A stretch of DNA of 64,000 nt from Gammaproteobacteria bacterium. GTDB lineage: Bacteria; Pseudomonadota; Gammaproteobacteria; DSM-16500. Below, in pieces: positions 55,132 to 63,087 of the stretch. Location: assembly GCA_021325575.1 (NCBI GenBank), contig JAJPGW010000010.1:1-64000 (forward strand), given 5' to 3'. Below the pieces are notes generated by a model, which saw only the letters and a program-made list of their open reading frames with translations, searched no databases and was not told the origin of the DNA. Within the stretch, counting starts at the first letter, position 1. Every line of letters begins with the position of its first letter. The translations under genes were made by a program, and so were the position numbers.

Positions 55132-55488
55132 TTAGCAATTTCCTTCAAGGCCCACGCCCACAATCATTCCCTGCCTATTCACCTCAAACCGCCAGGTACA
55201 GGTCGTGAGAGTTGGCATGCCGGTTTGTGGTATACTGGCCGCGACGGCTTTACCATTAGGCCCGACAATGATGGAAGGGTTCGCGGTTGCAGCCGGCGGA
55301 TTGCTTTTAAGCCGTTTAAAGGTATAGACATAAACTGTATTGCCGGATGATGTGGTCGTAACGGAAGCAGGCGTTCCCCATTGCTGCAACAACGATTGAG
55401 CGGGTCTTCCTTGCCATTGGGAGGGGGTTGAAAGTGCGAATACGGCAGCAGTAAAAAAAAGACTGCATAAAAGAATAATTCTCTGCAT
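55132..55488 (-). CDS. Small exported protein, unknown
   Basis: A 118-aa protein with signal peptide (MQRIILLCSLFFTAAVFALS). The mature part contains QSLLQQWGTPASVTTTSSG and TCTWRFEVNRQGMIVGVGLEGNC, a SmpA/OmlA-like pattern of a short exported beta protein with two cysteines. I choose ATG 55488, with AAGGA 7 nt upstream. It precedes the DUF3298 gene on the same strand, 72 bp away, so they may share a transcript. Confidence 0.75.
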   Translation of the reverse strand: MQRIILLCSLFFTAAVFALSTPSQWQGRPAQSLLQQWGTPASVTTTSSGNTVYVYTFKRLKSNPPAATANPSIIVGPNGKAVAASIPQTGMPTLTTCTWRFEVNRQGMIVGVGLEGNC

Positions 55489-55535
55489 CCTTGCATCCTT
55501 ATGAAGATTGATAACTAACATGATAATGTAAAACT

Positions 55536-56648
55536 ATGAAGCTTGCATTTTGTCTTTTTAATTATTTTCCTTTCGGCGGCTTACAGCGGGATTTTTTGCG
55601 TATTGCGAAAACCTGTTTGCAACGCGGTCATGAAATAGATGTTTACACTGCAAAGTGGGAAGGTGAAAAAGACCCGAATTTGCAAGTGCATCTGTTGCCA
55701 ATCAAAGGCTGGCAAAATCACACCCGCAATTTGAATTTTTCCAGAGAATTACAAAAACAATTAAAAAATAAAAAATATGATTTAGTGGTAGGATTTAACA
55801 AAATTCCTGGCCTCGATGTTTATTATGCTGCTGATACGTGTTTTCTTGCAAAAAATGCCGGGAGATCGTTCTGGTATCGTTTTGTCCCGCGTTATCGGCA
55901 ATTGGCCCAATTTGAAAAATCGGTTTTTGAAAAAAATCAAAAAACCCGAATTTTACTGATTGCTGAAAAACAGCAGCAGGAATTTCAGAAATTTTATCAA
56001 ACGGAAAAAGATCGTTTTCATTTGTTACCGCCTGGTATTTCACGCGAAAGAATGGCGCCCTCCAATGCAGCAGAAATTCGCGATCATTTACGCGATGAAT
56101 TTAATTTGAAAAAAAATGATTTATTATTGTTAATGGTGGGGTCCGGTTTTAAAACCAAAGGATTAGATCGAATTTTAGTGGGGCTATCATCGCTTGATGA
56201 AAAAACAAAAGCACACACCAAATTATTTGTCATCGGACAAGATCACCCAGAAAGCTTTATCCATCAGGCAAAAAAATTAAACATTTCCGACAAGGTGCTA
56301 TTTTTAGGCGGCCGTCACGATGTGTCACGATTTTTTCTGGCAGCTGATCTTTTGGTTCATCCTGCTTACAATGAAAATACAGGCACCGTGTTACTTGAAG
56401 CATTAACAGCCGGTTTGCCGGTTTTAACGACGGATGTTTGTGGTTATGCGAAATACATCCGGGAAGCGCGCGCGGGTCTGGTTTTATCTTCGCCTTTTCA
56501 GCAGCAAGCGTTTAATGATGCATTGCAATCCATGTTATTATCGACGACGCGCGAGGATTGGCAACGGAACGCCTTACAATTTGCAAAAGAAGCGGATATC
56601 TACAGCATGTCCGAGCGCGCAGTCGATATTCTCGAATCATTACGGTGA
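55536..56648 (+). CDS. waaG: LPS core glycosyltransferase WaaG
   Basis: A 370-aa GT4-family glycosyltransferase adding the first outer-core hexose to heptose II of LPS, on the cytoplasmic face. It has the N-terminal FNYFPFGGLQRDFLRIA loop and the C-terminal donor-binding HPAYNENTGTVLLEALTAGLP with VLTTDVCGYAKYI. Length matches WaaG (374 aa in E. coli). The kinase gene waaP starts 4 nt after its stop. Confidence 0.93.
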   Translation: MKLAFCLFNYFPFGGLQRDFLRIAKTCLQRGHEIDVYTAKWEGEKDPNLQVHLLPIKGWQNHTRNLNFSRELQKQLKNKKYDLVVGFNKIPGLDVYYAADTCFLAKNAGRSFWYRFVPRYRQLAQFEKSVFEKNQKTRILLIAEKQQQEFQKFYQTEKDRFHLLPPGISRERMAPSNAAEIRDHLRDEFNLKKNDLLLLMVGSGFKTKGLDRILVGLSSLDEKTKAHTKLFVIGQDHPESFIHQAKKLNISDKVLFLGGRHDVSRFFLAADLLVHPAYNENTGTVLLEALTAGLPVLTTDVCGYAKYIREARAGLVLSSPFQQQAFNDALQSMLLSTTREDWQRNALQFAKEADIYSMSERAVDILESLR

Positions 56649-56652
56649 TGAC

Positions 56653-57435
56653 GTGCAATTTTTTTTAGAGCCTGAAATTCAAAATCATTTAAAAAATCAA
56701 ACGCAGCTGTTTGATGAAATCATGTCGTATCAGGGTCAAGTGTATCGCGAACTGGAAAATCGACGCACTCAGCGCATCAAAATGGGTGAACAGTATTATT
56801 TTATTAAGCAACATTTTGGTGTGGGCTGGAAAGAAATTTTCAAAAATTTATTACAGCTAAGATTACCCGTGATTAGCGCCAAAAATGAATGGCAAGCGAT
56901 CGATGCCTTGCGTCGATTAAATGTGTCGGTTCCAGAAGTCGTAGGATATGGTTCGCGAGGGTGGAATCCTGCTAACAGGCAATCTTTTATCATCACGCGT
57001 GAATTACCGCCCACAGTAACCCTGGAAGACTTTACCGTAGCGAACAAGGGTGAATTATTTTCCATTAAAATGCGATTTATTCCAGAAATTGCACGAATTG
57101 CCCGCACATTGCACGAAAATAATATCAATCACAGGGATTTTTACCTCTGTCATTTTTTATTGGATTTACTAAAATATGCTAAGCAAACGATTATTTTCTA
57201 TTTAATCGATTTGCACCGTGCTGGAATGGGTTCCCGCATGAGAGACCGCTGGAAAATCAAAGACCTCGCGGGTCTTTATTTTTCAAGTAAGACAAAAGGC
57301 TTGAATGAGCGTGATTTATTGCGTTTTATAAAATATTATCGCGGTAAACCCTTACGTGATATTTTAACGATGGAAAAAACTTTTTGGCATAAGGTGAAAA
57401 AACGTGGCGACAAGTTGTATCAAAAGCATGGATAA
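56653..57435 (+). CDS. waaP: LPS core heptose kinase WaaP
   Basis: A 260-aa WaaP/RfaP-type kinase that phosphorylates heptose I of the LPS inner core. It has a kinase-like fold with IKQHFGVGWKEIFKNLL, INHRDFYLCHFLL (catalytic Asp) and IDLHRAG in place of DFG. I choose GTG 56653, just after the waaG stop, because GGTGA lies in front and the family N-terminus (VQFFLEPEI) begins there. The longer frame from 56434 is an overlap with waaG. The next kinase gene overlaps its end by 32 nt. Confidence 0.93.
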   Translation: MQFFLEPEIQNHLKNQTQLFDEIMSYQGQVYRELENRRTQRIKMGEQYYFIKQHFGVGWKEIFKNLLQLRLPVISAKNEWQAIDALRRLNVSVPEVVGYGSRGWNPANRQSFIITRELPPTVTLEDFTVANKGELFSIKMRFIPEIARIARTLHENNINHRDFYLCHFLLDLLKYAKQTIIFYLIDLHRAGMGSRMRDRWKIKDLAGLYFSSKTKGLNERDLLRFIKYYRGKPLRDILTMEKTFWHKVKKRGDKLYQKHG

Positions 57436-58882
57436 CTCTCCCCAGGCCCCTGACATCACCTGGAAGCAATTACAAAAAATTGATCGCGATAACATCGAAG
57501 CGTTTAAATTATCATTAATTGATAATCCGGATCCCTTATTTTGCGAGACTGTTTTACGAATTATTCCGGGAAAACGGTTGGTGACTCTCGCCAACTGGGC
57601 TGATCGTGATGTGGTTGTGAAATTATTTTATGAACCCGGAAAAGCCAACGCGCATTTCGAACGTGAATTAAATGGGATTAATGCGCTGAATTTTTATAAT
57701 GTCCCTACCCCTAAATTATTATGGAAAGGTTCCGCGCAAAAAAACAAGATCCAAGTGCTCATTTTCGAACTGATTCAGGACAGTCTCAGTCTGCACGATA
57801 TTTGGCAGCGCAAAAAAAACATCGAAGAAGTGATGCCGCTCATGCGGGCTGTCACCATTGAACTCGCCACGCAGCATGTTTCTGGCATTGAGCAGAGCGA
57901 TCTGCATTTGAAGAATTTTTTGATTACTCAAAAACAAATTTATACGCTGGATGGTGGCAGCATTATTCAGCACGAAGGTGTCTTGACCAAAGAACAAAGT
58001 CTCAATCATCTGGCCTTGTTTTTTTCACAATTAGGCGTTGGCACAGACAATTTGCGACAAGAATTATTTAAAGTCTATGCGGAAGCGCGAGGCTGGCAGA
58101 TTAAAACAGCCGATACCGACTATTTGCACGATGCCATCGAACAATGGATGGTAAAACGCTGGGAACGCTTTTCGAAAAAAATTCAGCGTTCTTCCACGGA
58201 TTTTGTGCGACGCGATCAATTCACTTCATTGATCATGTATGATCGCGCTTATCATTCACCGGCATTTCAGGAATTTTTAAAAAATCCAGAAGCGGTATTT
58301 CAAAATCCAGAATCAAAAATTTTAAAAGCAGGACGTTCTTCTACTGTTGTGCAATTTCGTCTGGATAACCGCCAGCTGGTTGTTAAACGCTATAACATGA
58401 AAAATCTTTTTCATCGCTTACGCCGTTGTTTGCGTAAAACCCGTGCCGAATACTCTTGGACCATGGCGCAGCGCTTGCGCTTGTTCTGCGTTCCAACCGC
58501 GCGGCCAATTGCTTTTATTGAAAAGCATTTTTTAGGCTTTCGCGGCAAATCGTATTTTGTGATGGAAGCGATCGATGCTCCGCATGTTGGAGAGTATTTT
58601 TCACCATTCCGTTCGGACAACGATAATTTTGTTTTGGTTGCAGAACGCGTGATGCAATTAATTAAAAACCTGACGCAAATTAATTTAACTCACGGCGATT
58701 TGAAAAAAACGAACATCTTAATTAAAAATGATTACCCCGTTTTAATTGATCTTGATGGGATGACGGAACATTTTTCAAAATTCAGATTGAATCGGGCTTA
58801 TCATAAGGAATTAAAACGGTTTATGAAAAACTGGGATAGTCAGCCGACGGTGAAGGCGGTGTTCGAAAAATTAATCGAATAA
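57404..58882 (+). CDS. Tandem two-domain LPS-kinase-like protein
   Basis: A 492-aa protein that appears to contain two successive lipopolysaccharide-kinase-like domains. The first (residues about 40-230) has VVVKLFYEPG, SDLHLKNFLI and TLDGGS. The second (about 300-490) has TVVQFRLDNRQLVVKRY, THGDLKKTNILI and LIDLDG. Both keep the HxD/DxxxxN and D-G residues of a kinase active site, so both may be active. The GTG at 57404 has AAGGTG upstream; ATG 57428 is an alternative. It would phosphorylate LPS core sugars, KdkA/WaaY-like, and is coupled to waaP. Confidence 0.85.
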   Translation: MATSCIKSMDNSPQAPDITWKQLQKIDRDNIEAFKLSLIDNPDPLFCETVLRIIPGKRLVTLANWADRDVVVKLFYEPGKANAHFERELNGINALNFYNVPTPKLLWKGSAQKNKIQVLIFELIQDSLSLHDIWQRKKNIEEVMPLMRAVTIELATQHVSGIEQSDLHLKNFLITQKQIYTLDGGSIIQHEGVLTKEQSLNHLALFFSQLGVGTDNLRQELFKVYAEARGWQIKTADTDYLHDAIEQWMVKRWERFSKKIQRSSTDFVRRDQFTSLIMYDRAYHSPAFQEFLKNPEAVFQNPESKILKAGRSSTVVQFRLDNRQLVVKRYNMKNLFHRLRRCLRKTRAEYSWTMAQRLRLFCVPTARPIAFIEKHFLGFRGKSYFVMEAIDAPHVGEYFSPFRSDNDNFVLVAERVMQLIKNLTQINLTHGDLKKTNILIKNDYPVLIDLDGMTEHFSKFRLNRAYHKELKRFMKNWDSQPTVKAVFEKLIE

Positions 58883-58885
58883 CCT

Positions 58886-58968
58886 CGTCATTGCGAGTCC
58901 TCGCGTAGCGAGGGCGAAGCAATCTCTAAAAGATTGCTTCGTCGCAAAAAGCGCTCCTCGCAATGACG
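58886..58968. repeat. Palindromic intergenic repeat, CGTCATTGCGAG family
   Basis: Complete copy with an extra CCTCGCGTAGCGAGG hairpin in the left half; the right half matches 54110 and 32687. It ends 21 bp before the gabD start and just before its ribosome site; an ATG inside the repeat is in frame with gabD. Confidence 0.9.
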
Positions 58969-58989
58969 GAGGTAAAACAAGGAATGCCT

Positions 58990-60450
58990 ATGAAAAATTT
59001 AAAAAATACAGAATTATTTCGTCAGCAATGTTTTATCAACGGCAAATGGATAGACGCCGATAACAAAAAAACCTTCATCGTCAACAATCCGTTTGATGAT
59101 TCTGAACTCGGTCATGTCCCTGAATGCGGTGCGGCAGAAACAAAACGCGCAATTGATGCGGCAAGCAACGCTTTCCAATCCTGGCGTGAAATGACCGCCC
59201 TCGAGCGATGCAACATCATGAAACGCTGGGCTCAATTAATTGATGAAAACAAAGAAGATCTCGCAACGTTGATGACGCTTGAGCAAGGCAAACCGCTCGC
59301 GGAATCGCGTGGTGAGATGGATTACGCCAATTCTTTCATAAAATGGTTTGCCGAAGAAGGCCGCCGAGTTTATGGCGATGTGATTCCTTCCAATAAAAAA
59401 CATCAGCACTTATTAGTGATCAAGCAACCGATAGGCGTGGTTGGTGCCATCACGCCGTGGAATTTTCCTTCCGCAATGATTACACGAAAATGTGCACCGG
59501 CACTGGCCGCAGGATGCACTATTGTTCTAAAACCCGCGGAAGAAACACCATTGAGTGCACTAGCGCTTGCTTTTCTTGCTGAAAAAGCGGGATTTCCCGC
59601 CGGCGTTTTTAATGTAATTACTGGCATCCCCGAAAAAATCGGCGAAGAATTAACAACCAATCCCTTAGTGAAAAAAATTTCGTTTACAGGTTCCACCGCC
59701 GTCGGTAAATTATTAATGAAACAATCCAGCAGCACACTAAAAAAATTATCGCTAGAACTCGGCGGCAACGCTCCTTTTATTGTATTCGATGATGCTGATT
59801 TGGACGCAGCCGTACAGGGCACCATCGCATCCAAATTCCGAAACACCGGACAAACGTGCGTCTGCGCCAATCGAATTTTAGTCCAAGATAAAATTTATGA
59901 TTCTTACGAAAAAAAATTAGTCGCAGCCGTCAAAGCCCTAAAAATCGGTAATGGCTTAGAGCAGGGTGTCCAACAAGGCCCCTTAATTAATGAAGCCGCC
60001 ATAGAAAAAGTAAAAAAACATCTTGATGATGCCGTAAAAAAAGGTGCAAAAATTGCTTGCGGCGGAAACCCCCTTCCCAAAACCGGCAAGTTATTTTTTG
60101 AACCGACCGTTTTAACCGATGTGAATTCAACCATGCTGCTTGCAAAAGAAGAAACGTTTGGCCCCATTGCGCCACTATTTCGTTTTCATAACGATGAAGA
60201 AGCTATCCAACTTTCCAATGCTACCGAATTCGGTCTCGCCTCCTATTTTTACAGCAACAATATTAACCGCATCTGGAACGTCGCCGAAAACCTAGAATAT
60301 GGCATGGTCGGCATCAACACCGGCATCATCTCAACCGAAGTCGCCCCCTTCGGCGGCATCAAAGAATCAGGCCAAGGCCGTGAGGGATCCAAATACGGCA
60401 TCGATGATTATGTAGAAATAAAGTATCTTTGCATGGGTGCAGGTCTATGA
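58990..60450 (+). CDS. gabD: NAD(P)-dependent succinate-semialdehyde dehydrogenase
   Basis: A 486-aa aldehyde dehydrogenase most like GabD, oxidising succinate semialdehyde (or glutarate semialdehyde) to the acid. It shows FINGKWIDADN, ITPWNFPSAMITRK, FTGSTAVGKLL, the general-base Glu in LELGGNAPFIV, catalytic Cys in NTGQTCVCANR, and the C-terminal PFGGIKESGQGREGSKYG. I choose ATG 58990 for AAGGA 6 nt upstream; ATG 58984 and 58963 (the latter within the repeat) are possible starts. No GABA transaminase gene is adjacent, so the pathway is not defined by context. Confidence 0.93.
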   Translation: MKNLKNTELFRQQCFINGKWIDADNKKTFIVNNPFDDSELGHVPECGAAETKRAIDAASNAFQSWREMTALERCNIMKRWAQLIDENKEDLATLMTLEQGKPLAESRGEMDYANSFIKWFAEEGRRVYGDVIPSNKKHQHLLVIKQPIGVVGAITPWNFPSAMITRKCAPALAAGCTIVLKPAEETPLSALALAFLAEKAGFPAGVFNVITGIPEKIGEELTTNPLVKKISFTGSTAVGKLLMKQSSSTLKKLSLELGGNAPFIVFDDADLDAAVQGTIASKFRNTGQTCVCANRILVQDKIYDSYEKKLVAAVKALKIGNGLEQGVQQGPLINEAAIEKVKKHLDDAVKKGAKIACGGNPLPKTGKLFFEPTVLTDVNSTMLLAKEETFGPIAPLFRFHNDEEAIQLSNATEFGLASYFYSNNINRIWNVAENLEYGMVGINTGIISTEVAPFGGIKESGQGREGSKYGIDDYVEIKYLCMGAGL

Positions 60451-60471
60451 TAATGATAGAAATTGAATAGT

Positions 60472-60488
60472 TTTAATAATTCCTTAAG
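60472..60488 (+). promoter_or_regulatory. Possible PmrA-type box upstream of the 60559 gene
   Basis: TTTAAT-AATTC-CTTAAG, with TTAA cores 11 bp apart. The expected -10 position (near 60497-60502, GATATT) is weaker than in the other boxes; a perfect TATAAT at 60522-60527 is too far from it. Less certain than the other four. Confidence 0.5.
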
Positions 60489-60558
60489 AATTTTCTGATA
60501 TTTTGTTTATTATATTTCTACTATAATCAGTCAGTTAAAAACTAACGAGGTTAATAAA

Positions 60559-61569
60559 ATGAAATTTAAAATTACTATTCATAGACTTGAAGGGTCGTAT
60601 AATTTATATCATGAAACCTATCACGGTATTATTGCTGAAAAAGAAGATCATGTTTATGGCGAACTGAATGTAATATCGCAGCCTGCAAATAAACGAGAAA
60701 AAGCCTTTCACGCACCAAGTATGGGACAAAATCATTCTTGGTATAACACGATGTATGTAGACGGTGGAGAATTAGATGAATCAACCGTTAAGCAAGTTGC
60801 TGAACAAACAGCGCAAGCAGTAGCAAAAGAATACGAAAGCAAAAACCCAATTGACTCCCGCTTCCCAATCCAATCCACATTGAAATGCCGCGAATGGGAC
60901 ATTGAAAATTCGAGTTGGGATAATCGACCACAGGTTCAATTCTATCGTAGTTCATTCGATTTTGGTAAAGACTTTCGTCAGCAATTCTTAAAAAATCTGG
61001 AAGCTGCAAAACTCGCAGCAAAGACGAAAGCCACTCCAGATGCTAAAGCTTCTGCATGTCTTTCTACATTAGTGCATAATATGCAAGGCAATGGCGCGCA
61101 AGTAAGAGCAGAGTCAAAGACCGTTTCACCCGTCGATGCAGTGAAAAATTTACTAACCGAACGCACTAAATTGCCATGGAAAAGTGAATACAGTGAGAGC
61201 CAAGAAGCTTATACTTTCTTTCTAGGAAAAGCAGATAAGGATAAGTTGACCGAAGAATCCAAAGCGATTTTTAAGTCGATTGCCAGATTTAACCAGGCTA
61301 ATAATACTTTTATTGTTCCCGAAACTGAAATAAATACTTTTGTAAAAACTTTGTTAGATGCTATCAACAAACCCATCCTGGAACAAATAGCACAAAACAC
61401 TGAAACAGCTAAACAGTTACAAGCCAGAAAGGAAACCCTTGCCAAAGAGTTACAACAAGTCGAACAAGCCCTTTTACAAGTCACAAAAACAGGAAATGAG
61501 CTGGAGCAAGCTCTAGTTGCTGTGCCAGAGATTCATCAAGATCAACCGGCTGCAAGATTAGCTGTATAA
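60559..61569 (+). CDS. Orphan 336-aa protein, candidate PmrA-regulated effector
   Basis: No family recognised. The N-terminal about 140 residues are mixed alpha/beta (KITIHRLEGSYNLYHETYHG, VQFYRSSFDFGKDFRQQF). The C-terminal third is helical and ends in a coiled coil (TETAKQLQARKETLAKELQQ and following) rich in Gln and Lys. GAGG lies 8 nt before the ATG. It begins a cluster of three orphan genes on the plus strand, with a hairpin separating it from the second. No signal peptide. Effector status is inferred from promoter and composition. Confidence 0.75.
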   Translation: MKFKITIHRLEGSYNLYHETYHGIIAEKEDHVYGELNVISQPANKREKAFHAPSMGQNHSWYNTMYVDGGELDESTVKQVAEQTAQAVAKEYESKNPIDSRFPIQSTLKCREWDIENSSWDNRPQVQFYRSSFDFGKDFRQQFLKNLEAAKLAAKTKATPDAKASACLSTLVHNMQGNGAQVRAESKTVSPVDAVKNLLTERTKLPWKSEYSESQEAYTFFLGKADKDKLTEESKAIFKSIARFNQANNTFIVPETEINTFVKTLLDAINKPILEQIAQNTETAKQLQARKETLAKELQQVEQALLQVTKTGNELEQALVAVPEIHQDQPAARLAV

Positions 61570-61596
61570 AATAAAAAATTTAATAATTATTTATCC

Positions 61597-61636
61597 CGTT
61601 CTGCGTTAGGGCGCAGAACGATTATTTTCTTTTAGG
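61597..61636 (+). terminator. Hairpin with T-rich tail between orphan genes
   Basis: CGTTCTGCG-ttaggg-CGCAGAACG (perfect 9-bp stem) followed by ATTATTTTCTTTT. It would terminate the 60559 transcript, but it also lies just before the ribosome site of the next gene. Confidence 0.7.
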
Positions 61637-61644
61637 TGAAAAAA

Positions 61645-63087
61645 ATGAGTGACTCACGTAATGACAAAATGGTTACCCTGACTGATAAAATTCATGTTGG
61701 CCGGGATTTTATGAAAAGTCCTGATAGACGATTTGTCAGTTTAAGAGGAATCGATTATGTTAATTCTCCGAGCGGGAGTTATAATTTAGCCACTCGTCAA
61801 AAAGAAGCGACTCCGTGCTCATTAGAAGGTGATTATTATCCGCTTCCACAAAATATTTTTCATGTACAGTATACTAAAGTATCTTATTTAGGCAGCCTTA
61901 CCGTTCCGTCGGGTTTTATATTACCAGAACACAAAGATCCTATCCCGCTTCCCGTTGAACGTGATACTGATCTTCATCTCAAATATTATTTCACTCAATT
62001 TCCTGCAAATACCAATTGGTTTGCTGCGTGCACACCCAGGGCAATATGGATAGGCAACGGGCCGAAGTGGAGTATGCTAACTCGAACTTCTGACAATAAA
62101 TATATTCATGCGATAGCGCCTTATGGAAATAATGCTATTGCTGTACTCACTCAAACTTATGCTCCATCAGCAACCCACTTAACGGTTGAACGTTTTGATA
62201 TTGATTTCAAAGCAATGACTTGTTCTTTACGTGATGCATGTTCACGATTAGTTCCTGAAGGAATGTTTCCCGATACGCGAAAAATATGGAGATCAGATAG
62301 ATGCTATAGTACTCCTATGATGGTATCACCTACCCATCCGAATACATGGTTGCTTAATTATAGTCAACAATTGGATATGAGAGCTTTTGTCGTTAGAAAA
62401 ATATCCAACAACCTGCAAGTAGAACCCATTGATGGTCTCACAAAATGGTTACCAGATGGTAGCCTCGCACATATCAGGGCAGGTAATCCGGTACAAATTA
62501 CAATTGATGCGGATGAAAGAAAATTAGTAATGCATAGGGCGCGCGTTAATTTAATGGCAACAGAAATCAGTTCGAATGGAAATATTTACGCGTTGGGACA
62601 AGATGACCATCTTGATATTTTCAGAATGAATTCCGTTTCAGTCTATTTAGAAAATATCATATCGATGGTACAGACCATTTTAGAAGCTCCTCGAGGCGTA
62701 ATAAAAATAATAACAGATTATGAAATGCGATGTGGTGACACGGCTGTCTGTCTGCCCGATTTGATTGAATCCAAAGAATTAGAAATTCGTGCGCACAAGC
62801 AAATTACTGAAGAATTCAGACAAAAAATAATTCATTTACATAAAGAATTAAGGGCGAATATTAGTCACGCAAGAAATCATCCATATGTCGCAGGATTAAA
62901 AGTAAATGAAAATCGCAAGCAACAATTAGAAAATTTTGTTGCCAAATTAAATGGTGGATTGGCATTGGAAGACTGTATTAATGCCTTAGAACAAAATGAA
63001 GCTTTATTTTCTGCCTTGGGATTAGCAAAACAGATAGATAAACCCGCTGAAAAATTAAAATTAGTTGCAGGAAATAATCTGTTATGA
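61645..63087 (+). CDS. Orphan 480-aa protein
   Basis: No family recognised. The N-terminal about 330 residues are mainly beta with regularly spaced aromatic strands (for example KYIHAIAPYGNNAIAVLTQT, IYALGQDDHLDIFRM), which might form a beta-propeller. The C-terminal about 140 residues are helical and charged. I choose ATG 61645 because AGGTG lies 6 nt upstream; GTG 61636 overlaps that site. It overlaps the next gene by 4 nt (ATGA), so the two are translationally coupled. Confidence 0.75.
   Translation: MSDSRNDKMVTLTDKIHVGRDFMKSPDRRFVSLRGIDYVNSPSGSYNLATRQKEATPCSLEGDYYPLPQNIFHVQYTKVSYLGSLTVPSGFILPEHKDPIPLPVERDTDLHLKYYFTQFPANTNWFAACTPRAIWIGNGPKWSMLTRTSDNKYIHAIAPYGNNAIAVLTQTYAPSATHLTVERFDIDFKAMTCSLRDACSRLVPEGMFPDTRKIWRSDRCYSTPMMVSPTHPNTWLLNYSQQLDMRAFVVRKISNNLQVEPIDGLTKWLPDGSLAHIRAGNPVQITIDADERKLVMHRARVNLMATEISSNGNIYALGQDDHLDIFRMNSVSVYLENIISMVQTILEAPRGVIKIITDYEMRCGDTAVCLPDLIESKELEIRAHKQITEEFRQKIIHLHKELRANISHARNHPYVAGLKVNENRKQQLENFVAKLNGGLALEDCINALEQNEALFSALGLAKQIDKPAEKLKLVAGNNLL

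Noticed and set aside
56434-56652. N-terminal extension of the waaP frame
   Set aside because: It lies wholly inside waaG in another frame, is not WaaP-like, and a GTG with ribosome site follows the waaG stop.
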